A DNA stretch of 64,000 bases from Certhia americana (GCA_018697195.1 CM031858.1:85765046-85829045), one strand, 5' to 3'; counted from the first letter of the stretch, positions 49,687 to 62,401 are shown. The notes: generated from the letters alone by a model not told the origin. Numbers and translations are program-made.

Positions 49687-50773
49687 TGTATTGAGTTTGC
49701 TTGGGCAAGTTTTGATAGCAGGGGGTCTACAGGGATGGCTTCTGTGGGAAGCTGCCAGAAGCTTCCTTTATGTCCAGCAGAGCCAATCCCTGACAGGTAT
49801 AAAGACAGATATGCTGCTGGCCAAGGCTGGGCCAATTAGAAATGGTATTAAGTAAGAAACATAATTAAGAAGGTAAAAAAGAAGTTATTGTGGAGTTGTA
49901 ATAGTAGCCAGAGAAGAGTGGGGTGAGAACATATGAGAGGAACAACCCTGCAGACACCAAGGCCTGAGAAGGAAGGGGAGGAGGTGATTCAGGCAGCTGA
50001 GATTCCCCTGCAGCTCGTGGTGCAGACCATGGTGAAGCAGCCTGTGGAGATCCATGTGGATGCAGGGATCCTGCAGCCCCTGAAAGAGCCCACACCAGAG
50101 CAGGTGGATGCCTGTGAGGAGGCTGTGACCCTCCAGGCAGCCTGTGCCAGGGTCGTGGCAGGGACCCGCAGACCTGTGGAAAGAAGAGCACCTGTTGGAA
50201 CAGGTTTCCTGGTAGAATTTGTGACACTGTGAGGGACCCATGCTGGAGCAGGCTGCTCTTGAAGGACTGCACCCCCTGGAAGAGTGACACACATTACAGC
50301 AGTTTGTGAGAATTGTTGCTTGTGGAATAGACTCATGTTGGAGAAGTCCATGGAGAACTGTCTCCTTTGGGAGGGACCCCCAATGCTGGAGCAGGGGAAG
50401 GACTCCTCTCATTGAGCAGCAGCTGGAACAACATGGGGTGAACTAACCATAACATCCATTCCTTGTCTCACTGCACCACTGACAGGGAAGGAGGTAGAAA
50501 TGAGAAGGAGGGACAGGTGGAGAGAAGATATTTGGAGGTCTGTTTTTACTTCCCATTATCCTGCTCTGATTTTGCTGGCAATAAATCCCATTATTATCCC
50601 CAAATTGAATGTTGTTTGGCCTTGATGACATTTGCTGAGTGATCTCTCCTGGTCTTCATGTCAACCCATGAACCCTCTTTATATTTTTTTTTCTGCTGTT
50701 CAGTTGCAGAAGGAAGAGAGAGAGTAGCTTTGGTGGGTGCCTGGCATCCAGCCAGAATCAACTCTCTATAGCA
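49687..50773 (+). mobile_element. Solo LTR B of the same family as LTR A
   Basis: About 1.09 kb in plus orientation, starting near TGTATTGAGTTTGC and ending near ATCAACTCTCTATAGCA. It shares the U3 hairpin (49747-49766), GGGCCAAT at 49830-49836, repeated GGAGCAGG and GAGCAGGTGGATGCC words, GAGAACTGTCTCCT and the CATTATCCTGCTCTGATTTT block. Unlike copy A it retains an intact AATAAA (GGCAATAAATCCC, about 50577-50590). The U5 end GGGTGCCTGGCATCCAGCCA is well kept. The TATA region is degraded to ACATAATTAAGAAG. It lacks the 40-bp minisatellite of copy A. No retroviral interior adjoins it, and no target duplication was recognised. Confidence 0.87.
50577..50590 (+). promoter_or_regulatory. LTR B polyadenylation signal
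   Basis: An intact AATAAA lies in GGCAATAAATCCC, at the position where LTR A has a decayed GTTAATAACA. It would mark the R region of the retroviral transcript. Confidence 0.65.
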
Positions 50774-52540
50774 CAGAAAGGTAATTTCTATGTTTTTGTG
50801 AACAAGACTTGTAGTTATGAAGTACAGATGATCTGAGCTCCATTTGATAGTGGTTTGGTGTTACTAGGGCACATTTCACTGTACAAACAAACATTGTCAC
50901 AGAACTCATGTCCAGAATATAGGACCAAGTTTACAGGCTCTATTCTCACATAAGACTTTATCCAGTTAGTCCTAGTTTGGTCCTCATATCTTGCTTCCAT
51001 CTTATCCTCACAAAAATCTCGTACTACTAATGTCTCAAAATCTTCCACACTTAATTTTGGGAATTTTTTTTTTTTTTTCTCCAAATTAACTTATATGACA
51101 TTGAAAAACATTATAATTTTCAAAATGGTGAACTATTTTGACTGTCTTATTTTTTAAGACAGACTCATAAGCATTTTAACCAAAATGGCTAACTTCTGGT
51201 AAAATAAGCAATAAAAACCAGAATCTTTCAATGGGATCCAAAAGACAGACTCAGAAGATTAACTTTTTATTAGCTTTGCCTAAAAACTTGGCAGTTTACA
51301 TAAGCTGCAGTTCCTTTCTTAATTTTTTTCTTTTTTTCCTACTCAAGAGATACTCACAGAAATACACAATTAATATTTACAAGAAAATTACTACTTTTCT
51401 GAAGTAATTTAAGATTAAATCTTGGGTTTTTTTCTCTATAGAACATTAAGCATATGGTTAAAAAAATGTAACAGACAGGATAGTGCTTTGTATTCAGTCC
51501 TACAGGTTAGTAAGAGTAATTTCTGTAGAACATGATAGGCTTTAGTCATGTTAAATCTTTCAGGGCTTTTCTATAAGAGCTATTTGAGTTGTTTCACCAA
51601 GCAATTTGACTTTAGAAAGGTTTCCTCTTAGCAGGCAATTGCTCCTGTATTTTCCTGTTAGCCAGCTGTCCACATCTAATCCTGAGATGAATGTAAATTT
51701 CAACAGCCTATGAGACATTGATGGAGTGGTTCCAAATTCACTACAGTTTGGTCATCAGATGGCCCAGTAAATTAAGTGAGACTCCAATTGTCTTGTTTCA
51801 AGATGAATAATTATTTAATCAAAGGAACCACTTGATAATCAAGCAAAAAAAAATTGTTAAAATTAACCTTTGGGGTCATAAACAAACAAAATATTCCATT
51901 TTCACCAAAATCAGATGCAATTCCTTAAGTACTTTCAACATACGGTCAAAATTTACCCTCCTCAATACCTTGTAGCTTCACTATAAAAAGTAACAAGCTC
52001 TTAACTCTTTTTATCATAGGACTCTATTAACCAAATTCATCTATGTCTGCTCTTTGAAAAAGTCTTTCATCTTTTCACATCATTCTGATGGCCCAAACAC
52101 AGACCCAAGGGTTAATGTAAGTCATCCTCCCTAGAGCTACCTGCTGTTACATGTCCAATAGCAACATTCCATCAGCTTAGGGGGCTGCAGGGTCTGATAA
52201 TTTGGCATACAAAACTATACTGGTAGTTGGAAGTTCAGCCAAATGCTTAACTAGTTGGTGTCAGAATTTGAATCAATATTAACCTGGTTAATGTGAATTC
52301 TTGTTTTACTCTTTAAGGAAAAGCTGTGAAATAAAAGACCATGTCTTTAAGCTGTAATTCATAAACTTTAAGAAAACTTTTATAACTAATTTAGATTAAT
52401 GTGAGCAGCTGTTGAATGTTAAGACATTAACTGTATAAATTACTGGGGAGACACTTGGATTCTACAAGTACTTAACACATGACCTTTTTTTTTTTTTTTT
52501 TTGATAAGTGTATTTGCCCTTTTAAGAAAAGAAAAAAGTG
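50774..52540. other. AT-rich unique sequence
   Basis: No gene or transposon recognised. A T run of 15 or so lies near 51066 and another of 18 bases at 52485-52502. The 89-codon minus-strand frame at 50815-51084 has no domain I recognise. Confidence 0.5.
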
Positions 52541-53357
52541 ATTACAAAGTTATTCCTTTTGTACCCTTTTTCTCTCGATGTCCTCAGGCCCCACCGTTGG
52601 GCGCCAAAATCTGTCTTGGTTTGGATAGACAGGGGTGTATGCTAGGAACCAAAAAAAACCCGGAAACTTCCCTTGGGTTTTGTTATAATTCCAAAATTGA
52701 AGGGGAGGAGGTCTCAGGCAACGATCATGAGGGTAGGAATAACAGTTCTTTACTAGTTAGTCTAACAAGGTAAATTAAAAATAATAACTATAATATTGAC
52801 AACAAACAGAACTAGAGAAGAAAAGAAAACAACAACAACCCAGTTACAGTTTTCTCTGGCACCCCCCACCCCTCTCAGTACCATTACAAGCTAACAGAGT
52901 GAGCAGCAGTCCTGGAAGGATGAGATGTATCTGAGGGTTTACAGTGGTTGGAGCTGTTGGAAAGTGTCCCGGCTGAGCCTGAGCTGCAGAAGATACAGCG
53001 TGGGAAGACTTCAAACAAAACTGAAGAAGCCGTGGGTGCAGGACAGGGAGAAGGAGCTCCTGACTGGACAGGGAGGGAACGGGTTCCCGAAATCCTGGGG
53101 GACACACGAAGAGACGGTGGTCCGGCAGAGTTCCAGGTGAAGGAATGGTGAGAGCTCGCCACCGCGCCGAGAAGAGCAGCCCTGGCAGTTCCCCCAGAGC
53201 AGAAAACTGCCCCGAGCAAAGTGAAATCAATGTCTCTGCCTTAGCTGCTTCTTTTGTTTGGCCCTAAGCACCCATAGGTACCAAAAAGCACCCAGCCATT
53301 AGCTTCTTAGCAACTTCTGGGAAAAAATTCTATAAGAAAATAACCTAACCCCCGACA
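52541..53357 (-). mobile_element. 5' LTR plus leader of a lysine-primed endogenous retrovirus
   Basis: Minus-strand element. The LTR runs from 53357 (TGTCGGGGGTTAGG) to 52612 (ending CCAAACCAAGACA), about 746 bp. Its poly(A) region reads AGTAAAGAACTGTTATTCC, nearly identical to the R block of the two solo LTRs at 24 and 33 kb. Five bases beyond the LTR end lies a primer-binding site matching lysine tRNA, then a short leader containing TGAGGACATCGAGAG before homology fades around 52540. Gag, pol, env and the other LTR are absent, so the provirus is truncated just inside its 5' end. GC-rich U3 blocks near 52960-53200 give open frames of up to 128 codons with no domain. Confidence 0.85.
52588..52606 (-). 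other. Retroviral primer-binding site, tRNA-Lys type
   Basis: On the minus strand the site reads TGGCGCCCAACGGTGGGGCC. The established site for the Lys1,2 tRNA is TGGCGCCCAACGTGGGGC, so the match is complete apart from one extra G. It starts five bases after the LTR terminus CAAGACA. A lysine primer is typical of betaretrovirus-like (ERV2/ERVK) elements. Confidence 0.85.
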
Positions 53358-56300
53358 GTATTAACTTGCTTTGTAGACAGAAACCAGGATAAAAATATAT
53401 GTGAAAGAGCACAGGAGTGAAAATTGTTTCTATATATTGGTCATCTAAATTACTCTTACAAACTAACTGTAGTTCATGTAGTTCACTTCCATCTCATTAA
53501 TGTCTCAAAAACATCTGCTGAAATTAAGTAAAGATCAACTGAAAAAACTGCATTTCACACACATAGAAATACACAAAGGTCTTGTTTTTCTGACTTGAGA
53601 AACAGCCCAGTTAGGTTTGAATATCTGAATGGAGCTGCTTTAGAGCTGAAGTTTATGAAACTGGGACTACTTTATAGTCCAAACGATCAAAGAAAAGTTG
53701 CATAATGTCATCTTTCTTTAAAGAGGGACAGGAGCAGCTTATTCAGAGACCAGTTTCTTGATTATTACTAGGCAATCTCCTTTGTAAAATAAATTATGTT
53801 TAGCAATCAGACATTTGTCTTCCAAACAGAGCAGTCTGTCTAGAAGAGATTAATAACAAAATATCACACTGTTTTAAGTTACAGTGGAAAATTGTTGTGA
53901 AGATACAATACAGGAAACAGATGACGAGATTCTATCCTGAGGGAAGAAACAGCACTCAGCATATAATTAGCTGGTATTTAAAAGAATTGTCATTACATAA
54001 TACAAATTCCATAATGCATAGGGTCAGAACTTTAGATATTTTTATGGAAAAAACAACCAACTTCATTTTTCTTGTCATTTGCCTCTCAAAATAATGTAAA
54101 GCAAATTCTGGAAATCCCTAATGCTATGAATAATAACTTTGAGTCTCCCCAGGTACGTGAAGGATAAGCCTTGAGACAGAATTTCAGATGCAGGCCTTGA
54201 TCACCCTTCTAGATGTTTAACTGAACAATTTCTAAAAATAAAAATGCTACAGTATTCCTTAAAGTACTAGATATTTCTGACACCACCATCTACCATTTCT
54301 TCACCATCCATACGTTAATGTCACCATATGAGACACAGGCCAATGAATCTTAACTCCACAACAAACAACATGGACTACAAAACATAGGGTTTTTTATTAC
54401 CCAAGATGGGCCCATGCATGCTTACAAGATAGATTAAATTAAAAAAGAGACATGTAAAGAATCACTTTTAAGCTCCAATCCTTTCCTCTCAAGGTCATTT
54501 AGTGACTTGAAGGAAGAATAAAGTTTTCATGTCCACTAGAGGTAAACAGACATGACAATGAGAAGATACTGTGCTTCAAGAAGACATACTGCACTTTACT
54601 CAAAAGTCAGAGTTCATTCCAGTGATGCAATGACCAAAGCAACACTAAATGTAGTGCAAAAGATGCATATTGGCAACAGTAAAAATGTGAACTATGAGGG
54701 GGAAACATTTATAGTGAGTTTTCAGGTATGAAGAGAAATAACTTCAACATTTATTTCACATAAGGCATCACAAGGAAACGCATATGTCAGAAGTTGTTTG
54801 CTTTCCCCTCCATGCAGCTGGGAGGAGCACAGCTTGGTTTCTAGCTGTACAGAGAAGGTGAATTGTGCTGTTCTTGCTGACCCCTTTTTCTCAGTCATAA
54901 AAGCCAAATCAAAACTGAAAGAAAAGGTTAAGAATAACCTTTTTCCTTGAAACAAGAGCCACAAACCAGTTTGAAACACGCTACTCTCTAGTTGCTTGGT
55001 AATCCCTGTTTCAGCCCAGTCATGCTATGGAAAGCAGTCATCTCTTGCAGCAGGATGAGGTGGGCTTCACTCTTTGCCCAGCTGGTCACAGAGGAAATAT
55101 GACATGCTGCTATTAAGGGCCATTGTTTGCTGCAGCAGAAGCTCATGGTGATGGCACCAATAGCTACATGGCAACTCCCACTGAGGAGCTAAATTTCAAC
55201 CTGAGAGGGGGGAGAGAGAAAACTCCTGGAGTCTGGCTTCTTCTCGGAGCCCAAGGCTGGACAAAATTATCTTATTCCTAAGAAAAGATGTGAAGCTCCA
55301 GCGGTTCTCCCACACATTGGCAGGTGTCTGCTTCCTGAAACCACATCCACCTAATCATATCAATAAAGTGGTCACCCTCCCTACAGAGCAGGATTTAGGG
55401 GCCACTAAGCTCTGCATAAATAATATGCACACTCTTTAAACATTAGTGGCTCAGGAATTCCACAGTGCCAACAGATGTCCTAAATTAACAGTTCTCTTTC
55501 ATTTTTATCTATATTCCTTCCTTACCCAACTACAAATCAAGTACTTAACCTGGATGAATGGAAGTGTCTTGTAAATTATAGAATAGATGAAGGTAATGAT
55601 GTTTTCTATTGCTTCTTACACAAGGTGATGGAAAGAGACAAGAAGGGCAGGAAAATTATCCTGTTACTGTTACAGTAATTGATTCTCACATGTATAATTC
55701 TTTAGAGAAAACAGAACCATATTTTTGGTTTAAATGATCCATTCATTTACAAGGTAGGAGCTGAAACAAAATGTCTGGGTGGCATTTGGCTTTAGAGAAA
55801 GCAAGGCTGTTAGTATGTAAAAATATGGAAAATAAAATGTAATCATTAATAACTATTTGCATTTTGCTAAGTGTCCTACAGTCAGAAATCACACTAGAGT
55901 TTTAAGGCAGGTGTCTTTTTTTCAAAGTCTCCTTTCAGTCTCTTTTAATCATAACTTATTATTTTAACCATTTTCTAGATTATAGTAAGAATCTATTTGC
56001 AATACTTAGTGGCTGAAACAAACTGCTGGTAAAATGGAAGTTGAATGAGATCTTCTGAACCTTCATTCTGCATGTGTGATGTCTCTTTATTGCAGCCATT
56101 TGTCATTTTTTTACCTTTCAGACAGTATTAGAGGATAATTACACGGTAGTTAAATTGCCAGAAATTAATGCATTTCTCCTTCCAAGAAAGGTTCTTTTCT
56201 ATTTTGAATCTACTATACTCTGTAAAACACAAGCTTCTGTGTGACAAATTGGATACTGTGAAGTATTATATGAAACAAAAGTGATTAACATCACGATCAA

Positions 56301-59300
56301 AGGCTGAATTTATTTTCAGACAGATGTAGAAACATTTCATATATCAGATGTTAAATACTGTAAGATACTCATATTCACTAATTTGAATACCTGTGGAGTT
56401 TCATGTTTTATTTCAAATTTCAGTAATTAAAATATTCTTGGAATATTCTTTTGAATATTAATTGGGCATATCTCATGACACAACAAGCAAAATTATTGTT
56501 GCTACTGTTGAGTTTCTATTTCAGTCTTCAGTTCCAGCATAAATACCTAAACATACCATAACAGAAAGATCTCTGTGCAGCAGACAAAATGCACAATTGT
56601 TTCTAGACCATGGAGTTCTGTGAGTGCACTAGAAAGAAGAAAAAAAATTTAAAAAAAGTAATGAATTTTGATCTTACTTTCACTAGCTAAATTCTAAGTC
56701 AGTAACTATCATTGAAATGACTGCTAATTCTGATTTTTAAATACCTCCTCTTACACAATACTCTATTGTTGGCATAATACAACACAATGTTCTTTAGCTT
56801 GAAGGCAAATGATCTCATTTGCAATTCTAATCACATTGGTAAGGAGTTTTGATTCCTGATCCTGAAGATGAAATTCGTTTCCACTTCTTTTAAAAAAAAA
56901 CCCTGCATTTTATAAGGCCAATTTCTAAGAGAACTCTAATGCACAAACAATAGATTTTCAAGACCTTTTGGTGTGCTACTTGAGGAATGGAATCTCATTG
57001 ATGTTATATAGAAAATATTAATTGGACACTTTGATACTGAAAAACAAGGAATGAAAACATTTAGAGAAACTAACTCAGAGGAAGGAAAGTTTGATTGTAT
57101 CATGGTTGCTCACTGTAGTAAGAGTTCGACATTTAGCATCCATATCATACATGGATGGAACTGGAAGAACTAGAAAATCTTTTCATTATTATGTAACAGA
57201 AAGATGAGTGAAATTGTTTCCACTCAAATAGAAAAGATCTAAATGTAATCTTATTAATATATTAGTTGATTGTAGGTAAATGTAGGGAATTGTAATGAAT
57301 ATTAGTTTTGGGTTTATATGAAATATTTTTGTGTCTCTCTATTGCCGGCTGTTTTTCTGTGACCCCAAGAATATACAGTTTTGTTTCCCCAGCCAGATAT
57401 TTTGAAGGAAAGGGTCGTGAGCAGTCTCTTCTTATGTTTTCTTCATAGTTTATTAATTATCATTACATTCTTCTCCTGCCCTGCAGAGATCTGTGCAGCA
57501 GGACACATTCAGGCACTCTCCTCAAAAAAACCTCTGAATGCCAAATACCAAATACTTCCACCCTCAGGGTGGCATGGATATTTATACTACAATCCATGTA
57601 ATCAGTATTTATAATACTTCTCCAATAACTAGTATCTATGTTAGAAGTTTAGTCTCTACTCTAATGTGCCACCTCACTGCAGAACATGGAGGCAAGGAAG
57701 AAGAAGGAAGAAACCCAAAAGCCATGTGCTTCCTCCATTTTGCCTTCACCTGTCTGCCATCCTAAAAACTCCATAGATCTAAAATTCTCACCCTGTGATA
57801 AAACTACACACTATTCTACTATCTAATACACACTCTTGAAAACTCTGCTTCATTCCAGAGCTTAAAAGCTCTCTTTCCGTGAACAAAGGTTAAAAAAAAT
57901 GTTTTTCAGAGATCTTAAAATCTCTTAAGCATGCAAAGAAATATTTCTAATAATTCCAGACTCCAACATATCAGTACTAGTCTTGATTCTATCCTTAAGA
58001 CTTTATAGCCCTAGGTATGAATAATTCCAGTTTTAGTTACTAAATTGTCTAATACATCCACTAAAATATTTTAACAATTATGTTGCAAACAAACCCCACC
58101 AACTCACTATAAAATAATTAGAGGAAAATCTGGGGACATCCCCTTTCTACTTTTAACAGTAAACCTGTTAAGAAAAATCCATCAGTGGTCACACAGAAGA
58201 TGCAAGTGCTTCAATTTCTCTATAAAACCTTATGAAGTTGTGAGGTCTTTTTTCCATTCTTACATATCAATACCAGTTAGCAAAATAGGACGTAGAGAAG
58301 AGGGTAAGGTTGTGAAAATGCCTAGCAATTTAGAAGACTTACCTACAAATTGAATCAATAAACTAGACTTTGAAATAAACCTTTAGGGAAAAATGAAAAT
58401 CAATAATGGAATACTGTGTAAATGTGAGAAAAATAGCAATAAAAGTAGGACCATGACAGTACCAACAGCAGTAGGGGTTTGGTTCTGGAAGACCTAAGTT
58501 TGTGTCAATTATAATCAAAGCCCTGATATTTGAAGTTCTAGGGGAAAATGTAAATTTATCCCATTGCAAACTACACTCACTGGACTGAATTTTATTGCTT
58601 TATTGAAAATCTCATTCTGAAAAATTTACTAAGACTGCTAGCAGGACTTTCATCTTCTTAAAATACCATTTTGGAGGAGAATTCCTCATGCTTCTGCAAG
58701 GAAAAGCTCTATAGAATTACAAAGAACTCTGTCAGAAAAATTGGCATTGTCCATTGCTATGCACAAAAAAGATATTTGAAATATGAAGTAACAAATGGAT
58801 AGACTTCACTTTACAGCTGAAAATTGGCACCTATTAAAGAAATATTCCAGATAGTCAGAATCGACTGGGAAAACAGAAGGCTGACAAAGCCTCATAATTC
58901 TTTCTTTGTTTTCTGGTGATACAATGAAATGCTTCACTAAACACATAGCTTAATCTTTGTACATTTGCTAAAGATTTTTTTAGAATGTTTGGTAGAACGA
59001 AGAATGTCAGACTAAAGAAATGCTGATTTCTAGCAAGCTATTTATGAGTAAGTCCTAAATAAATAGATATTTATAAACTCTTTTTTTATAATTACTGATA
59101 TTTCAAAGTTGAAAACCTCTTTATGCTGTGGAATACCTATTTATATGCAGTTATGCTTGTATATACAGAATCATACTTAGCTAGTTTTTCAACTGTTCTT
59201 GATTTGTATACCATTTTCTTGCATTTTTTCAGCCATAAATGAACCACTGAGGAGGTACTTAAAGGTAACCCGTAGGAAGAATTCAGTAGATGTTTTTCTC

Positions 59301-59654
59301 CTTCATTTCTACATTTTGGTTCTTTTGATGAGGAAAAAATTCCACTTTTATGGGATCTTGCTTCCTTTCTTATGAGCAGTTTGCTAACCTTGAAGCAAAA
59401 GTTCATTCTTCCCTATATAGTTGAAAGTACTAGCTATTTGTTTTTCAACTTGATAGACTGTCCTAAGGTCAACTCATACTTTGTTTTTTGTGGATACTTT
59501 TTTGTACTCCAGTTCATGATGGACTTTTTCCCAGCTTACTCCACACTGTCTATCAGAAATTTTGTTTCTGTAAACATAATTGTTTTGCTTCTCTTCTATT
59601 TCTGCTGTGAAATCTATACATGTCTTAAAATAAATTATTCCATTTTGCTATTTG
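53358..59654. other. AT-rich unique sequence
   Basis: About 6.3 kb without a supported gene or transposon. The part at 54720-55430 has fewer A/T runs and higher GC than its neighbours, with no coding frame longer than about 85 codons. It could be an old, unrecognised repeat or conserved noncoding DNA. Confidence 0.45.
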
Positions 59655-60153
59655 TGAATGCCCCTCACTACAAGAAGAACATTGAGGCAGTGGAGCATGT
59701 CCAGAAAAGGGCAACAAAACTGGTGAAGACTAAGTCTTATGAGGAGTGGCTGAGGGAACTGTTATTGTTTAGCCAGGAATAAAAGAAGGTTCAGGGGAGA
59801 CCTTATCACTCTCTACAACTACATGAAAGAAGGTAGAGATACTGTAGGGAGCTGGGGATTAGTCTCTTATCCCAGGTAGAAAGCAATATGACAATAGAAA
59901 TTACTTCAACTTTTGTCAGTGGAGGTTTAGACTGGATATTAGGAAAAAATTCTCTTTAGAAAAGGTTGTTCAAGTGTTAGCACAGGTTTCCCAGGGAAAT
60001 GGTTGAGTCACCATTCCTAGAGGTATTTAAAAGACGTGTAGATGTGGCATTTGAGGATATGGTTTAGGCCTGGACTTAGCAGTGTAAAGTTTATGGTTGG
60101 ACTTGATATCTTAGAGGTCTTTTCCAACCTAAATAATTCTATGATTCTAAAAC
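59655..60153 (+). mobile_element. CR1 LINE, 5'-truncated, with canonical 3' terminus
   Basis: Plus-strand CR1 3' fragment. The end of ORF2 is recognisable (VQKRATKLVK and SYEEWLREL blocks at about 59690-59760) but a stop follows early. The 3' part then follows the CR1 consensus I know: GACCTTATCACTCTCTACAA, GGTTTAGACTGGATATTAGG, GAGGTATTTAAAAGACGTGT and GGTCTTTTCCAACCTAAATA. It closes with ATTCTATGATTCT, the diagnostic avian CR1 end. It is better preserved at the 3' end than the other three copies. Confidence 0.93.
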
Positions 60154-61005
60154 TAGAGGGAATGAAGGTATGCATGTGTGTATTTACACATATTTTCATG
60201 GACTAACATTTTTTCCAGAACACAATGATAAAAGTTATGGATTGTGTAGTGGCAAAATGCCAAAATTAATTAAGTAATCTTATTTTCTTTTTCTCTTGCT
60301 CTTAAAAAATCTCAAAAAAAAATACACCACATCTCTTTTATTTTACTTTTAAAAATAGTCTAGACAGGAAATATTTCTCAAGCAAAATGCTGTAACTTTC
60401 TCCTGTGTCCAAAGCTCTTCTCTTTTATCTCCACAAAACTATAAACATAAAAAATATTTTGACTCAATAGGTTTTGGAAAGATAAGATTTTTCAATTGCT
60501 AGCGGTGCCCCCTTTTGACACAGACCAATTCTCCCTTCCACTTCTAAAGGTGAAGGAACTGCACCATTGCATCAATTCCCCCCAAAGCCAGAATTTTATG
60601 GCTTCTCATGGCAGACCACTCACATTTTCACTGAGCAGAACAGAATAAATGAAAACTTCCCCTTGCCCAAAATGCCCCATCTCTAACCCTTCCTATTGGA
60701 GCAGCCCAAATTCTGACTCACTTCCAAGCAGATTGTGGAATGTGAAGCAGCAGACTATGAACAAAAGTATTTAAGCAGAAAGATTTTGGAATTATTTTGC
60801 AAAATTAAAACTAAGTGACTGACCCAAACCTCCTGGTATTTTTTGGGTGCTTTGACCACAGTAAGTGCTCATTACTGATCAGGTTAAGCTTTTCTCTCTT
60901 TCTAAAATGGCATGTACCTTACTAAATGAAAATATAAAGGCAGCAATTAATAATGTAGGCAAGGAAAAACAGCTAGACATGAGAATGGAAATAAAGATCA
61001 GTTTC
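60154..61005. other. AT-rich unique sequence between two CR1 copies
   Basis: No gene or element recognised. It includes a C-rich stretch near 60500-60700. Confidence 0.5.
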
Positions 61006-61893
61006 AAAAGCCCCTGAGGAACCTGAATGTATATAATCTATTGGATCCAATAAGATGCATCTCAGAGTCCTGAGGGAACTGCCTGGTCAAGCACTTGTCC
61101 AGCCACTCTGTGTGATATTTGAAAAGTCGTGGCAGTCAGGTGAAAAAGTCATGAAAAGATATTCCAGTCCATTGGTATCAATGCAGGCTGGGGGTTGAAC
61201 AGTTAGATAGCAGCCCTGCCGAGGAGGGCTTGGGGATGCTGGTAGGTGAGAGGCTGGACATGACCCAGCCATGGGCACTCACAGCCCAGAAAGCCAAACG
61301 TGTCCTGGGCTGCATCCAGAGCAGTGTGGGCAGCAGGGGAGGGAGGGGATTCTGCCCCTCTGCTCCAGTCTGATGAGGTCCCATTTACAGTGGCTGCATA
61401 CAGCTCTGAGGTCCCCAAAGCAGGAAGAACAGGGGCCTGTTTGAGTGAGTCCAGAGGAGGGTCATCAAGACAGTTAGAGGGATGGAGCACTTCTCCTGTA
61501 AAGAAAGGCTGAGAGCATTTCGTTTGTTTAGTCTAGAAAAGAGAAGCGTTCAGTGTGAACGAATTGCCGCCTTCCTGAAGGGAACTTCCAAGAACAATGA
61601 AGAGGGACTTTTTACCAGGAGCATGTAGTGACAGGACAAGAGGGAGTGATTTCAAAGTGAGAGTAGGTTTAGATCAGATGTTAAAAAATTCTTTTCTGTG
61701 AGCGTGGTGAGATAATGGAAAAGGTTGCCGAGAGAAGTTGCGAATGCCGCACTCCAGCAGTGTTCAAAGCCTGATTGCATGGAGCTCTGAGTGACTTTGT
61801 CTAGTGAAAATTGTCCCTGCTTATGGTGCAGGGGTTGGAATGATGGTCTGCAAGGTCCCTCTCAACCCAAACCATTCTGTCATTCTATGAGAA
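61006..61893 (+). mobile_element. CR1 LINE with internal deletion, second subfamily
   Basis: Plus-strand CR1. 61006-61165 corresponds to ORF2 upstream of the catalytic core (AAGATGCATCTCAGAGTCCT, TTTGAAAAGTCGTGGCAGTC). The sequence then jumps at about 61165-61190 to the C-terminal ORF2 block (CAGGCTGGGGGTTGAACAG, CAGAAAGCCAAACGTGTCCT, GGAGGGGATTCTGCCCCTCT). The end is CAACCCAAACCATTCTGTCATTCTATGAG, preceded by GTTGGAATGATGGTCTGCAA, a 3' UTR type different from the 60-kb copy. The reverse transcriptase core is deleted. Minus-strand open frames here are shadows. Confidence 0.9.
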
Positions 61894-62130
61894 TACAAAG
61901 GTCAGAACTTGAAGAGAGTCTACCATATTAAGAAATTAACTCAAAGTTCTCCAGAGCTTTATTGTGATTGCACCCAATATTCAATTCTGATTGAACTATG
62001 CTATCATGGAAATGCTGCTATATCTTACAGGAACAGAATTATTTGCCAATGAAACAATCAATGTAAATTGTACTGGAACTGGACATTTCATTATGCTGTT
62101 CATTTTTGTTAACACCCTCTATGAATTACT

Positions 62131-62133
<3 letters not shown>
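61894..62133. other. AT-rich unique sequence
   Basis: Short spacer with no recognisable feature. Confidence 0.5.
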
Positions 62134-62162
<29 letters not shown>

Positions 62163-62180
62163 TATATATATATAAATACA

Positions 62181-62211
<31 letters not shown>

Positions 62212-62250
62212 TTATACATATATATATATATATATATGTATGTATTCATA
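62134..62250. repeat. Long (TA)n microsatellite
   Basis: About 117 bp of TA dinucleotides interrupted by GAA, AATACA and TTTATACA, ending in GTATGTATTC. Tyr/Ile-rich frames across it are repeat translations. Confidence 0.97.
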
Positions 62251-62343
62251 GTAGCTATCTCTCGGGCAGTTTTTTCACAATGATATAGAGAAAATTAAGC
62301 AGGAAAGTTTTTTTTAAAAAAATACCAAAACCCCGAAACAGAC

Positions 62344-62346
<3 letters not shown>

Positions 62347-62391
<45 letters not shown>

Positions 62392-62401
62392 NNNNNNNNN
62401 N

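Noticed and set aside
49865..50412. Frames of 99-175 codons in LTR B
   Set aside because: Same reason as in LTR A: shadow frames in a noncoding LTR.
52844..53230. 128-codon minus-strand frame in the lysine-primed LTR
   Set aside because: Lies wholly in U3, overlaps another open frame, and has no recognised motif.
59137..59782. Frames of 89 and 136 codons near 59.1-59.8 kb
   Set aside because: Only the last ~40 codons of the plus-strand frame match CR1 ORF2; the remainder is upstream AT-rich sequence without a domain.
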